Part shown: positions 1-8,034 of the stretch, piece by piece
How the letters are laid out: every line of letters starts with the position of its first letter
Position numbering within the stretch: position 1 is the first letter of the stretch
NCBI RefSeq assembly: GCF_009746565.1
Contig: NZ_WRPN01000012.1
Span: 41,343 to 105,342 of the forward strand
From: Mariniflexile maritimum
GTDB taxonomy: Bacteria > Bacteroidota > Bacteroidia > Flavobacteriales > Flavobacteriaceae
Direction: 5' to 3'
Length of the DNA: 64,000 nt
Notes under the pieces: generated by a model
Databases searched by the model: none
Told to the model about the DNA's origin: nothing
Seen by the model: the letters and a program-made list of their open reading frames with translations, nothing else
Made by a program: the position numbers and the translations under genes

Positions 1-505
1 CAATGCCTATTTTAGAAGTCAAATAAGGATCTTCGCCGTAGGTTTCTTGTCCACGTCCCCAACGCGGGTCTCTAAAAATATTGATGTTGGGCGACCAATA
101 GGTTAATCCCGCATACATACCCCTGTTTCCAATGGATTTAGAAACTTCAAATTTGGCTCTACCTTCATCAGAGATGGCATTCGCAACTTCCTTTATCAAA
201 GTTGGATTAAATGTTGCTGCCATAGCAATGCCCTGCGGAAAAATTGTCGCTTTCCCATTTCGGGCAATACCGTGCAAAGCTTCGTTCCACCAGTTGTATT
301 CTGGAACACCTAAGCGTTGAATTGCTGGAGATTCAGAAAGAAACTGACTGCATTTTTCCTCCAAAGTCATGGCGTCAATCAATAAATCCGCTCTTTGTTC
401 AAAAGAAATAGATTCATCAAACCACTTTTGAGATAGGGTTTGTGCATTCAATGCTGCAAAAGCAAAGAATGATAAAAGACACGCTATGGAAATTATGTAC
501 TTCAC
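1..505 (-). CDS. Glycoside hydrolase family 3 enzyme, N-terminal part (cut by window edge)
   Basis: Exo-acting beta-glycosidase of the GH3 xylosidase/glucosidase type, probably periplasmic. About 168 residues are present: a signal peptide ending near LNAQ, then GH3 landmarks including EEKCSQF, LHGIARNG, the IFPQGIAMAATFN stretch and FRDPRWGRGQETYGEDPYL, where conserved Arg and Asp residues contact substrate. The catalytic Asp and the C-terminal domains lie beyond base 1. The start is taken as the GTG at 505, six bases after the sulfatase stop; no ATG precedes the signal peptide. It is the last visible gene of the minus-strand operon that begins at the GH2 gene. Family assignment is firm; the substrate (a beta-linked galactose or xylose residue) is inference. 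Confidence 0.85.
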   Translation of the reverse strand, partial: MKYIISIACLLSFFAFAALNAQTLSQKWFDESISFEQRADLLIDAMTLEEKCSQFLSESPAIQRLGVPEYNWWNEALHGIARNGKATIFPQGIAMAATFNPTLIKEVANAISDEGRAKFEVSKSIGNRGMYAGLTYWSPNINIFRDPRWGRGQETYGEDPYLTSKIGI

Positions 506-511
506 TTATAT

Positions 512-2098
512 TTACTTTAATTCAATGTTTTGAATATTGGAATGAGCATCTCCCCGGATGTCTTTAAAATGTGAAACCAGTTCTTTTAATTTTTCAGGGT
601 TGGATTTAGTCAAATTGTTTTTTTGACCCCGATCATTTTTTAAATTATACAATTGGTATTCTTGGGATATTCCCGTTTCTATTTGTACATCTTCTAAAAA
701 TCCATTGCCTTTATACGCAGGAATCATCAACCAATCGCCTTCCCTTAAAGCTGTTCTCGTGTTCGCTTCAATAATAAGCGAAGCTCTTGCTTTATCGCTC
801 TTTCCTAAGAATGCAGAAAGTACATCTTGACTATCAGCAGTTTTTACATCTGCTTTTAAAAGGTTGGCTAAGGATGCCATTAAGTCAATTTGACAGACCA
901 ATGCATCCGAAACATGTGGGGTTATGGTCCCTTTCCAATAAGTAATAAAAGGCACTTTAGTACCAGCTTCAAACAAACTATATTTACCGCCTCTTAAACC
1001 ACCTTTAGGGTCATGATTACCAATTTTTTCGACCGCATCGTCATAGTAACCATCATTTAAAACAGGCCCATTATCACTTGAAAATATAACCAGCGTATTT
1101 TCAAGCACACCTTCTTCTTTCAATGTTTTCATAAATTCACCAATAACCCAATCGGCTTCCAATATGACATCGCCTCTTGGTCCCATACCTGATTTACCCA
1201 CAAAACGAGGGTGTGGCGTTCTAGGAACATGCGGCTGTTGTAATGCATAATACAGGAAGAAAGGATTATCTTTATGTTCTTTGACATAAGATTGTGCTTT
1301 CTCTAAAAAATGGTCCGCCATATCTTCATCCTTCCATTTTGCTGATTCGCCACCTTTCATGAAACCAATTCGAGGAATACCATTAACAATGCTGTTATTA
1401 TGGCCATGGTGCCATTTCATGGTGGTTAATTCTGGATTGTTCAATCCAGTTGGTTGTCCTTCAAAATTCTTATTATAATCGACCTCGATGGGGTCTTTTG
1501 GATCTAGACCTACTACATCTCCATCTTCTATAAATACAGTTGGCACACGGTCTTGCGTAGCTGCCATGATATAAGAATAATCAAAGCCAACTTCATTTGG
1601 ACCTGGCGAAATATGGGCATTCCAATCAACATCTCCATGTCCTAAACCCAAATGCCATTTACCAACAATACCCGTATTGTAACCTTGGGATTTAAACAGT
1701 TTTGGCAAGGTAAATTGATCGGTGGAAATTAACAATGGGGCAGTACCAGGTAAAATTTTGGCATCTGCGTTACGCCAAGGGTAAATTCCGGTTAAAATGC
1801 CATAGCGACTTGGTGTACAGGTTGCCGATGTTGCATACCCATTTGTAAAACGAACGCCTTCATTTGCCAATTTATCGATATTTGGTGTCTGTAATTCGGT
1901 TGCGCCATAGCAACTTAAGTCACCATAACCTAAATCATCCAAATAAATAATGACTACGTTTGGTTTGGTAGCTATTTCTACTTTCGTTTTTTGGGCTTGG
2001 TTATTTCCATTTTTACAATTATGGAGAACTAATCCCAGCGTAAGAAATAGGATATAACAGGGTGTTTTCAGTTTTGAAAATTGAATTATCGTCTTCAT
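512..2098 (-). CDS. S1-family sulfatase lipoprotein
   Basis: Hydrolyses a sulfate ester from an algal sugar. It has a lipoprotein signal (lipobox LVLHNC, Cys28), so it probably sits on the periplasmic or outer-membrane face. The family core is clear: metal-binding Asp54-Asp55 in YLDD, and the formylglycine signature C-T-P-S-R with Cys94, which must be converted to formylglycine by a maturase not encoded in this window. Further motifs are the GKWHLG box and SSDNGP. Its 528 residues are typical. It follows the aldehyde dehydrogenase by three bases and precedes GH3 by six, so all are co-transcribed. In a porphyran locus the target may be L-galactose-6-sulfate, but the sequence alone does not fix the position removed. 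Confidence 0.93.
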   Translation of the reverse strand: MKTIIQFSKLKTPCYILFLTLGLVLHNCKNGNNQAQKTKVEIATKPNVVIIYLDDLGYGDLSCYGATELQTPNIDKLANEGVRFTNGYATSATCTPSRYGILTGIYPWRNADAKILPGTAPLLISTDQFTLPKLFKSQGYNTGIVGKWHLGLGHGDVDWNAHISPGPNEVGFDYSYIMAATQDRVPTVFIEDGDVVGLDPKDPIEVDYNKNFEGQPTGLNNPELTTMKWHHGHNNSIVNGIPRIGFMKGGESAKWKDEDMADHFLEKAQSYVKEHKDNPFFLYYALQQPHVPRTPHPRFVGKSGMGPRGDVILEADWVIGEFMKTLKEEGVLENTLVIFSSDNGPVLNDGYYDDAVEKIGNHDPKGGLRGGKYSLFEAGTKVPFITYWKGTITPHVSDALVCQIDLMASLANLLKADVKTADSQDVLSAFLGKSDKARASLIIEANTRTALREGDWLMIPAYKGNGFLEDVQIETGISQEYQLYNLKNDRGQKNNLTKSNPEKLKELVSHFKDIRGDAHSNIQNIELK

Positions 2099-2101
2099 AT
2101 T

Positions 2102-3556
2102 TTAAGCTTTATGCCTTATGTAAAACGTTTTCTTTTCCAAATACTGCTCGAAACCGTATTTACCATCTTCGCCACCCGAACCGGATAATTTGTAACCGTT
2201 GTGGAAGCCTTGGTGCTGCTCGCCGTGGCCTCTGTTTATGTAAATCTCGCCGTATTCCAATTCATCATTACATTTCATGATGGTATTCATGTCGTTGGTA
2301 AACACCATGGCCGCCAAACCATATTCACTATCATTGGCATAACCAATAACCTCGTCAAATGTTTTGAATTTCAGTACGGGTAAAATGGGGCCAAAGGATT
2401 CTTCATGTACAATGGTCATTTTTTGGGTAACATTGGTAAGCACCGTTGGTTCAAACCAATAGCCTTTTTCAAATTGCTTTCCAGTCGGTTTTTTACCACC
2501 GGTTGCAACGGTAGCACCTTCTTCAATGCTTACGGCAACTAAATGCTCCATGTGCTTTAATTCGTTGGCATTTACTTTTGGCCCCATATCGGTATCTTCC
2601 AACATCGGATCGCCAACTTTAAGTGCTTTTACTTTCGGGATGAATTTTTCCATGAACTTATCGTAAATCCGTTCATGTACATACATACGTTCGTTACAGG
2701 TGCACACTTGTCCGCAATTATCAAAACGGGAATGTAAGGCAGCATCTACGGCGGCATCTATATCGGCATCTTCAAAAACAATGAATGGTGCTTTACCACC
2801 TAGTTCTAACTGTACATGGGTTAAGTTTTGTGCTGCATTACGCGCAATTTGTTGGCCAACAGGCGTTGACCCCGTCATCGTAACCATTTTGGTAATAGGA
2901 CTTTCCACCAAGGCATTACCCATGGCACGACCAGGTCCTGTTAAAATATTAATGACTCCCGCTGGAATGCCCACTTTATTGGCAATAGTACCTAATTCAA
3001 GGGTAGCCAATGGCGTTTCGGAAGTTGGTTTGATAACAATCGTGTTACCTGCAATTAAAGCAGGCCCTAATTTACGGGCAGCAAGCGCTAAAGGGAAGTT
3101 CCAAGCTGTGATGGCGACAATAACACCCCGCGGTATTTTTTGAATCCAAATTTGTTCGTTGGGATTGTCTGAAGGAATAATATCGCCTTCAATTCTACGG
3201 GCACCTTCGCAAGCATATTCAATAAATGAGGAGGCTACTGCAACTTCAAATCTGGCGACTTTTAATAATTTTCCTTGTTCTTTTACGAGCAACTGTGCCA
3301 ATTTTTCAGCATTGGCTTTTATCTCGTTTGAGAATTTATAAAGTAGGTCGGCTCGTTCCCTTGCCGGTAATTTTTTCCACTTTTTTTGTGCCTTATCGGC
3401 AGCTTCCAAAGTTTCCAGTGCTTCTTCGGCAGTACCATTTTGTACTCTTGCCACTATTTCCTCTGTTGAAGGATTAACGATGTCAATGGTTTCTCCGGAA
3501 GTAGAAGTTCTCCATTCGCCATTAATAAATAATTTGTATTCTTTAATTTCTGACAT
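2102..3556 (-). CDS. NAD(P)-dependent aldehyde dehydrogenase, AldA-like
   Basis: Oxidises a sugar-derived aldehyde to the acid in the cytoplasm. The 484 residues are full length for the ALDH superfamily: the WNFPLALAARKLGPAL and NTIVIKPTSETP cofactor segments, the general base Glu in LELGGKAP and the catalytic Cys in FDNCGQVCTC. Overall resemblance is to E. coli lactaldehyde dehydrogenase AldA (shared EGDII, NCGQVC and QGFH segments). No signal peptide. In an agar/porphyran operon beside a KduD-like SDR and a Zn-dehydrogenase, 3,6-anhydro-L-galactose dehydrogenase is the most attractive role, with lactaldehyde or L-galactose-derived aldehydes as alternatives. It lies 14 bases downstream of the GH2 gene. 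Confidence 0.9.
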   Translation of the reverse strand: MSEIKEYKLFINGEWRTSTSGETIDIVNPSTEEIVARVQNGTAEEALETLEAADKAQKKWKKLPARERADLLYKFSNEIKANAEKLAQLLVKEQGKLLKVARFEVAVASSFIEYACEGARRIEGDIIPSDNPNEQIWIQKIPRGVIVAITAWNFPLALAARKLGPALIAGNTIVIKPTSETPLATLELGTIANKVGIPAGVINILTGPGRAMGNALVESPITKMVTMTGSTPVGQQIARNAAQNLTHVQLELGGKAPFIVFEDADIDAAVDAALHSRFDNCGQVCTCNERMYVHERIYDKFMEKFIPKVKALKVGDPMLEDTDMGPKVNANELKHMEHLVAVSIEEGATVATGGKKPTGKQFEKGYWFEPTVLTNVTQKMTIVHEESFGPILPVLKFKTFDEVIGYANDSEYGLAAMVFTNDMNTIMKCNDELEYGEIYINRGHGEQHQGFHNGYKLSGSGGEDGKYGFEQYLEKKTFYIRHKA

Positions 3557-3570
3557 GATTATATATTTTG

Positions 3571-6105
3571 TTATTTTTTAATTTTAAATCCTCTCGCCGT
3601 TACGGTATCCGTTTCACTTTCATATTCTTCACCGTTTTCACGGGTTAGTTTATCAAAAAACTGATTGTAGTTGGAATATTTATAGGTTCCATTCCGTTGT
3701 CTTATTTCATCGCCCATGAGTTTGAATTGTTGGGCTGCTTTGTCGTGGTCACCAATCAAAAGCATGTATTTGTTTTTTGAAATAACTTTGCCGTTGTTGT
3801 CTTTTAATTCTAAATTCACATAGAAATTGTTTTCTAATTTCTTCAGGACATCTGCTTTTAAATCAAATAATTTCTGTGAGCTGTTTTCTTCGATTTTATC
3901 AATGTTGAAGGTTCCTTTGTGCAAAACCACATCGTTGCCATCGGTTATGGTATAATTGGCAACACACTTGTTGTATTTTGTGTAAAGGTCATTCACTACC
4001 CAAATTTCCCCAGTAAAGGCTTCATTATTAAGCCATCTGCGTTTGTTGAATTTTAAGTTTATCAATAGGGGTTGATAGGCCGTTTTTACATAATTGTAAG
4101 AGCGTTTTGTTTGTTGATAATTATCTACAATACCCCATTTCATATCTGGCCAATAAGTGATAAAATGGCACAGTGAAATACCGCTTGTTTTAGGTTTGTT
4201 TCTTCTGAAATGTTCAATGGACAATTGAAAAATAATGCCTTGCGCATCTTGGGTAGCGTTTACGAATTCCTGGAGCGAGCCTGTTTTTTCGCTTCCAAAA
4301 GCATCAAAGTTTTGGGCTCTTAATCGGTCTAAATCAGCCCAATGGTGCCCCCAACTTAACCCTGGAGGCCAGAGTTCTTTTTCTGGAATAAATTTCTTTA
4401 AACTTTCAATATTTGGTACGGAAGTAATTGCCAATTCAGGAATTATGGGAAAATCCAGTCTTGAATACCAATCTTCCATAGGCGCAAAACCCATATTATA
4501 GAAATAGGCGAGGGCGTGGGCCGCTTCTTTGGGTTTATAGCCCGCTTCCAATGACGCTTCACAAGTTAATGGCGAATCTGGTACATAAGGTAAATCTACT
4601 TGTTCCTGCAACGTTTTACCCAAACGTTCTAAAAATGAACGTGTAAATGCAGGGTCGCCAGAGCGTAGGAACATTTCCTCGCCGCCTTCCATCATAATCA
4701 ACGAAGGGTTGTTTCTGCGTTCCTTTATAACAGCGACGCCTTCGGCAATTGTGGTGGCAATAAATGCTTCCTCATGCGATAAATTTCCTGTACCTAAAGG
4801 AATAACGTCGTTCCAAACCGTCATGCCAGCCTCATTACATAATTCATAGAACAAGGGGATTTCTGAAGGATGCCAACCAAAAATCCGAATGTTGTTCATG
4901 TTGGCATCTTTTGCCAACTGGATAAGTTTTCGATATTTTTCATCTGAAGAACGCCCCGTAAAAATATCAGGTGGACCGCCCCAACAAGCCGAACGCAGGA
5001 ATATTTTTTTTCCATTGATTAAGGTCGTTCTGGGGAAACTGACCTCGTCTTTGGTAAAACCGGGATTCCATGCCATGGTAACTTCTCGGATACCAAACAC
5101 GGTTTCTTTAAAATCGTTGTTGATTTTATTTTCAGATATTGAAAGTTTTGAAGCGTATAAATTCGGTTTTCCTAAATCCCATGGCCACCATAATTGGGCA
5201 TCCTTAATTACAATGTCCTTTTTGATTTTCTGTTTTCCGGGGGCAACTTTCTCAGTAAATGTTGTTTTGATTTCCTTAGAAGTAAAGTTTTTACCTTGGA
5301 TTGTAGAGGTAAAAGTTATGTTTTTTGCAATGGCATCCGTGTTTTCAACTTCAATTTCAAGCGTTACTTTCGCTGTGTTGTTAGCTTCAATTTTTGGTCG
5401 TAAATAAACATCCTTAATCCTTGTTTTTCCTGTATAAACCATTTTTATGGGCCTATAGATGCCAAAAGGAATTAAATCGCGCCAATAATCGCCAAACCAA
5501 GGTGTTTTTCTACCAGCTACTTTGGCGTTGACTTGTGGCGGAGGCGCAAGCCTTATCATTAACATATTGGTACTGGCTAAGTTTTTTTTGCTGCTTCGAA
5601 TGGCCTTATTGATATCAAATGAAAATCCTGAAAAAGCTCCTTCATGGCTTCCCAAAAAATGACCATTCAGCCACACATCGCAAGCATAATCGACGCCTTC
5701 AAAATCCAATCGCACCAATTGATCCGTTAGGTCTTGTGTCACATTAAATTGCAGTGCATACCACCATTCGTAATGCATGACCCATTGTGCTTTCACACTA
5801 TTTCTGCCAAAATAGGGGTCTTCAATGGCGCCAATTTTCCAAAGATCGGTATATACGTCTCCAGGAACTTGAGCAGAATTCCAAACTAAGGTTTCAATGT
5901 CTTCCGGGGGAAGTTCATGCAACCCTGCTTTTACGCCTTCGCCGGGAAGCATCATTTTCATTTTCCACTTAAAACCGCTTAAATCTTGCGACAACTGACT
6001 ATTGTCCTTGTGCGAGACTTCAGAACCTGGTTGCGCCAAAACTGAAACCGCCAAAAAGCAGCATACAGTTAATAATAAGAATTGTATTTTTTGGTTTAAG
6101 TACAT
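3571..6105 (-). CDS. Glycoside hydrolase family 2, mannosidase-like subgroup
   Basis: Secreted exo-beta-glycosidase of 844 residues with a signal peptide cleaved near SVLAQ. The layout is GH2: a jelly-roll sugar-binding domain (about 45-230, with VDYACDVWLNGHFLG), an immunoglobulin-like domain (230-345) and a TIM barrel from about 360. The N-terminal segment and the WPPGLSWGHHW region resemble the beta-mannosidase/exo-glucosaminidase branch rather than LacZ. The likely acid/base lies in MMEGGEEMF (Glu476 or Glu477), where typical relatives have NNE or GNE, and a nucleophile candidate lies in IIPELAI. The substrate cannot be read from sequence; galactose, L-galactose or mannose linkages are possible. 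It lies in the operon between the KduD-like SDR and the aldehyde dehydrogenase. Confidence 0.85.
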   Translation of the reverse strand: MYLNQKIQFLLLTVCCFLAVSVLAQPGSEVSHKDNSQLSQDLSGFKWKMKMMLPGEGVKAGLHELPPEDIETLVWNSAQVPGDVYTDLWKIGAIEDPYFGRNSVKAQWVMHYEWWYALQFNVTQDLTDQLVRLDFEGVDYACDVWLNGHFLGSHEGAFSGFSFDINKAIRSSKKNLASTNMLMIRLAPPPQVNAKVAGRKTPWFGDYWRDLIPFGIYRPIKMVYTGKTRIKDVYLRPKIEANNTAKVTLEIEVENTDAIAKNITFTSTIQGKNFTSKEIKTTFTEKVAPGKQKIKKDIVIKDAQLWWPWDLGKPNLYASKLSISENKINNDFKETVFGIREVTMAWNPGFTKDEVSFPRTTLINGKKIFLRSACWGGPPDIFTGRSSDEKYRKLIQLAKDANMNNIRIFGWHPSEIPLFYELCNEAGMTVWNDVIPLGTGNLSHEEAFIATTIAEGVAVIKERRNNPSLIMMEGGEEMFLRSGDPAFTRSFLERLGKTLQEQVDLPYVPDSPLTCEASLEAGYKPKEAAHALAYFYNMGFAPMEDWYSRLDFPIIPELAITSVPNIESLKKFIPEKELWPPGLSWGHHWADLDRLRAQNFDAFGSEKTGSLQEFVNATQDAQGIIFQLSIEHFRRNKPKTSGISLCHFITYWPDMKWGIVDNYQQTKRSYNYVKTAYQPLLINLKFNKRRWLNNEAFTGEIWVVNDLYTKYNKCVANYTITDGNDVVLHKGTFNIDKIEENSSQKLFDLKADVLKKLENNFYVNLELKDNNGKVISKNKYMLLIGDHDKAAQQFKLMGDEIRQRNGTYKYSNYNQFFDKLTRENGEEYESETDTVTARGFKIKK

Positions 6106-6201
6106 TTTTGTTTTTCTATTTAACTTGCGAGGTTTAAAAAACCCCGCAAGTATTTTATAACCATGATAATTTCCCTTTCGGGGATTATGGGGGGCATTTT
6201 T

Positions 6202-6969
6202 TTATCTGCCCATCCAGCCACCATCAACTAGAACAATGGCACCATTCATATAGCTTGCCGCTTCTGATGCCAAAAACACGGTTGGACCAGCAAAATCTTC
6301 TGCCTGACCCCATCTTCCTGCTGGAATACGTGACAAAATAGACTCTGAACGTACAGGGTCGTTTCTTAGGGCTTCTGTATTATCGGTTGAAATATATCCG
6401 GGTGCAATCGCATTTACGTTTACGCCTTTGGATGCCCACTCATTAGCAAAGGCCATAGTCATTTGACCAATAGCCCCTTTACTTGCGGCATAACCTGGTA
6501 CTGTAATACCACCTTGGAACGTAAGTAAGGATGCGGTGAAAATAATTTTGCCATGACCCCTTTTTACCATTTCCTTTCCAATTTCACGAGTTAGGATAAA
6601 CTGGGAGTTTTGGTTGACCTCAATAACTTTGTCCCACATCTCGTCTGGATGTTCTGCTGCTGGTGTTCTTAAAATGGTACCTGCGTTGTTCACGAGGATG
6701 TCAATTTGTGGATGGTCTTTTTTTACGGCTTCAATGAACTTGTACAATGATTTTCTGTCGGAGAAATCACATTGATAGCCACTGAATTTTTTACCTCTTG
6801 CTTTTACTTCTTTTTCAACTGAACTATCTTGTTCTAAGGTTGCTGAAACACCTATAATGTTTGCCCCCGCTTCAGCTAAACCTATGGCCATGGCTTTTCC
6901 AATACCTCTTTTACAACCTGTTACTAAGGCTGTTTTTCCTTCTAAACTAAATTTGTTTAATATACTCAT
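6202..6969 (-). CDS. Short-chain dehydrogenase, KduD-like
   Basis: NAD(P)-dependent cytoplasmic SDR of 255 residues. It shows the Rossmann motif TGCKRGIG (TGxxxGxG), the NNAG motif, and the catalytic Ser-Tyr-Lys set with YAASK (Tyr and Lys), followed by APGYI. Overall similarity is to 2-deoxy-D-gluconate 3-dehydrogenase KduD, which interconverts 2-keto-3-deoxygluconate and its 5-keto (diketo) form. With the neighbouring Zn-dehydrogenase and aldehyde dehydrogenase it fits the branch in which 2-keto-3-deoxy-L-galactonate is oxidised to a 2,5-diketo acid and then reduced to 2-keto-3-deoxygluconate. The family call is seen directly; the pathway role is inference. Confidence 0.9.
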   Translation of the reverse strand: MSILNKFSLEGKTALVTGCKRGIGKAMAIGLAEAGANIIGVSATLEQDSSVEKEVKARGKKFSGYQCDFSDRKSLYKFIEAVKKDHPQIDILVNNAGTILRTPAAEHPDEMWDKVIEVNQNSQFILTREIGKEMVKRGHGKIIFTASLLTFQGGITVPGYAASKGAIGQMTMAFANEWASKGVNVNAIAPGYISTDNTEALRNDPVRSESILSRIPAGRWGQAEDFAGPTVFLASEAASYMNGAIVLVDGGWMGR

Positions 6970-7004
6970 GATGATTTTTGATTTACGATTAACGAATTAT
7001 GAAC

Positions 7005-8021
7005 TTATGCTTGGCAATCCATGAGTACTTTTAAGCCCTCTGGATTTTTATCAATGTTTTCAAATACTGTTTGAATTTTTGTTAATGGCTGAACATCTGT
7101 TATCATTTGTTCAAATGGTAATTTATTTGCTGTGATGAGTTGAATTGCTTTTTCATAATCCTCTTTCTCATAAACACGGGCACCAATTAATTTTAATTCC
7201 TTCCAAAAGAATTTGAACAAGTCCACTTCCTTTTTCTGTCCGTGAATGGCCACCATAACAATTCTACCACGAATACCGGCAACTTCGCACATAATATCCA
7301 GTGCTGGTACAACACCAGCTACTTCAAAAACCACATCGGCCCTACGGTTTTCTGTTTTGTCTTTTACATATTCAACCAAGTCAACCTCCAAAGGGCTTAC
7401 GGCATCAAAACCAAGTTCTTTTGCCTTGGCGATGCGTTTTGGGTTAACTTCGGAAATAATTACTTGGGCACCGACTTCCTTAGCAACCATAGCAACCAAA
7501 AGGCCAATAGGTCCGCCACCTAAAACAACTGCTGTTTCACCTTTTACCAATCCGCTCAATCGTACATCGTGAGCGGCGACAGATAAAGGCTCTATTAATG
7601 CAGCTAATTTTAAATCGGTATTTTCTTTTAATTTGTGCAAGGTAAATGCAGGAACGTTCCAATATTGTTGCATGGCTCCAGGGCTATCAATGCCTATGAA
7701 TTTTAATTTTTCGCAGATATGGTTAAAACCTTTGTCGGAGGTCTGTACCAAACGATCGTCCAATGGCCGTACCACTACTTTTTCACCAACCTTAAAGCCT
7801 GTTACACCGTTTCCTACGGCATCAATCACCCCAGACATTTCATGCCCAATGGTTTCTGGCATTTTCACACGCTTATCCATCATACCATGATAAATATGCA
7901 CATCGGTACCACAAACGCCAACATAAGCGACTTTAATTCTCACTTCACCTTCTTTTGGTGCTTCAATATCTCTTTCTACTACGCTGAAGGTTTTATTGCC
8001 TTCATATTGTGTTGCTTTCAT
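7005..8021 (-). CDS. Zn-dependent medium-chain dehydrogenase (threonine/sorbitol dehydrogenase-like)
   Basis: MDR-family sugar or sugar-acid dehydrogenase of 338 residues. It has the catalytic-zinc segment GVCGTDVHIYHG, the GHEMSG motif with His and Glu, and the NAD-binding GGGPIG. The lobe that normally carries four closely spaced structural-zinc cysteines has only one (HICEK), so the structural zinc site appears lost. Placement between GH2 and the KduD-like SDR suggests oxidation of a 2-keto-3-deoxy-galactonate intermediate or of galactose/L-galactose itself. It is separated by 13 bases from the upstream GH2 gene and 35 from the SDR, consistent with one transcript. Family certain, substrate unknown. 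Confidence 0.88.
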   Translation of the reverse strand: MKATQYEGNKTFSVVERDIEAPKEGEVRIKVAYVGVCGTDVHIYHGMMDKRVKMPETIGHEMSGVIDAVGNGVTGFKVGEKVVVRPLDDRLVQTSDKGFNHICEKLKFIGIDSPGAMQQYWNVPAFTLHKLKENTDLKLAALIEPLSVAAHDVRLSGLVKGETAVVLGGGPIGLLVAMVAKEVGAQVIISEVNPKRIAKAKELGFDAVSPLEVDLVEYVKDKTENRRADVVFEVAGVVPALDIMCEVAGIRGRIVMVAIHGQKKEVDLFKFFWKELKLIGARVYEKEDYEKAIQLITANKLPFEQMITDVQPLTKIQTVFENIDKNPEGLKVLMDCQA

Positions 8022-8034
8022 TGTTAAATATTAT

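Noticed and set aside
2700..3143. A 147-codon open frame on the plus strand, opposite the aldehyde dehydrogenase
   Set aside because: It lies wholly inside a gene with full family motifs on the other strand and has no recognisable domain or signal; it is a shadow frame.
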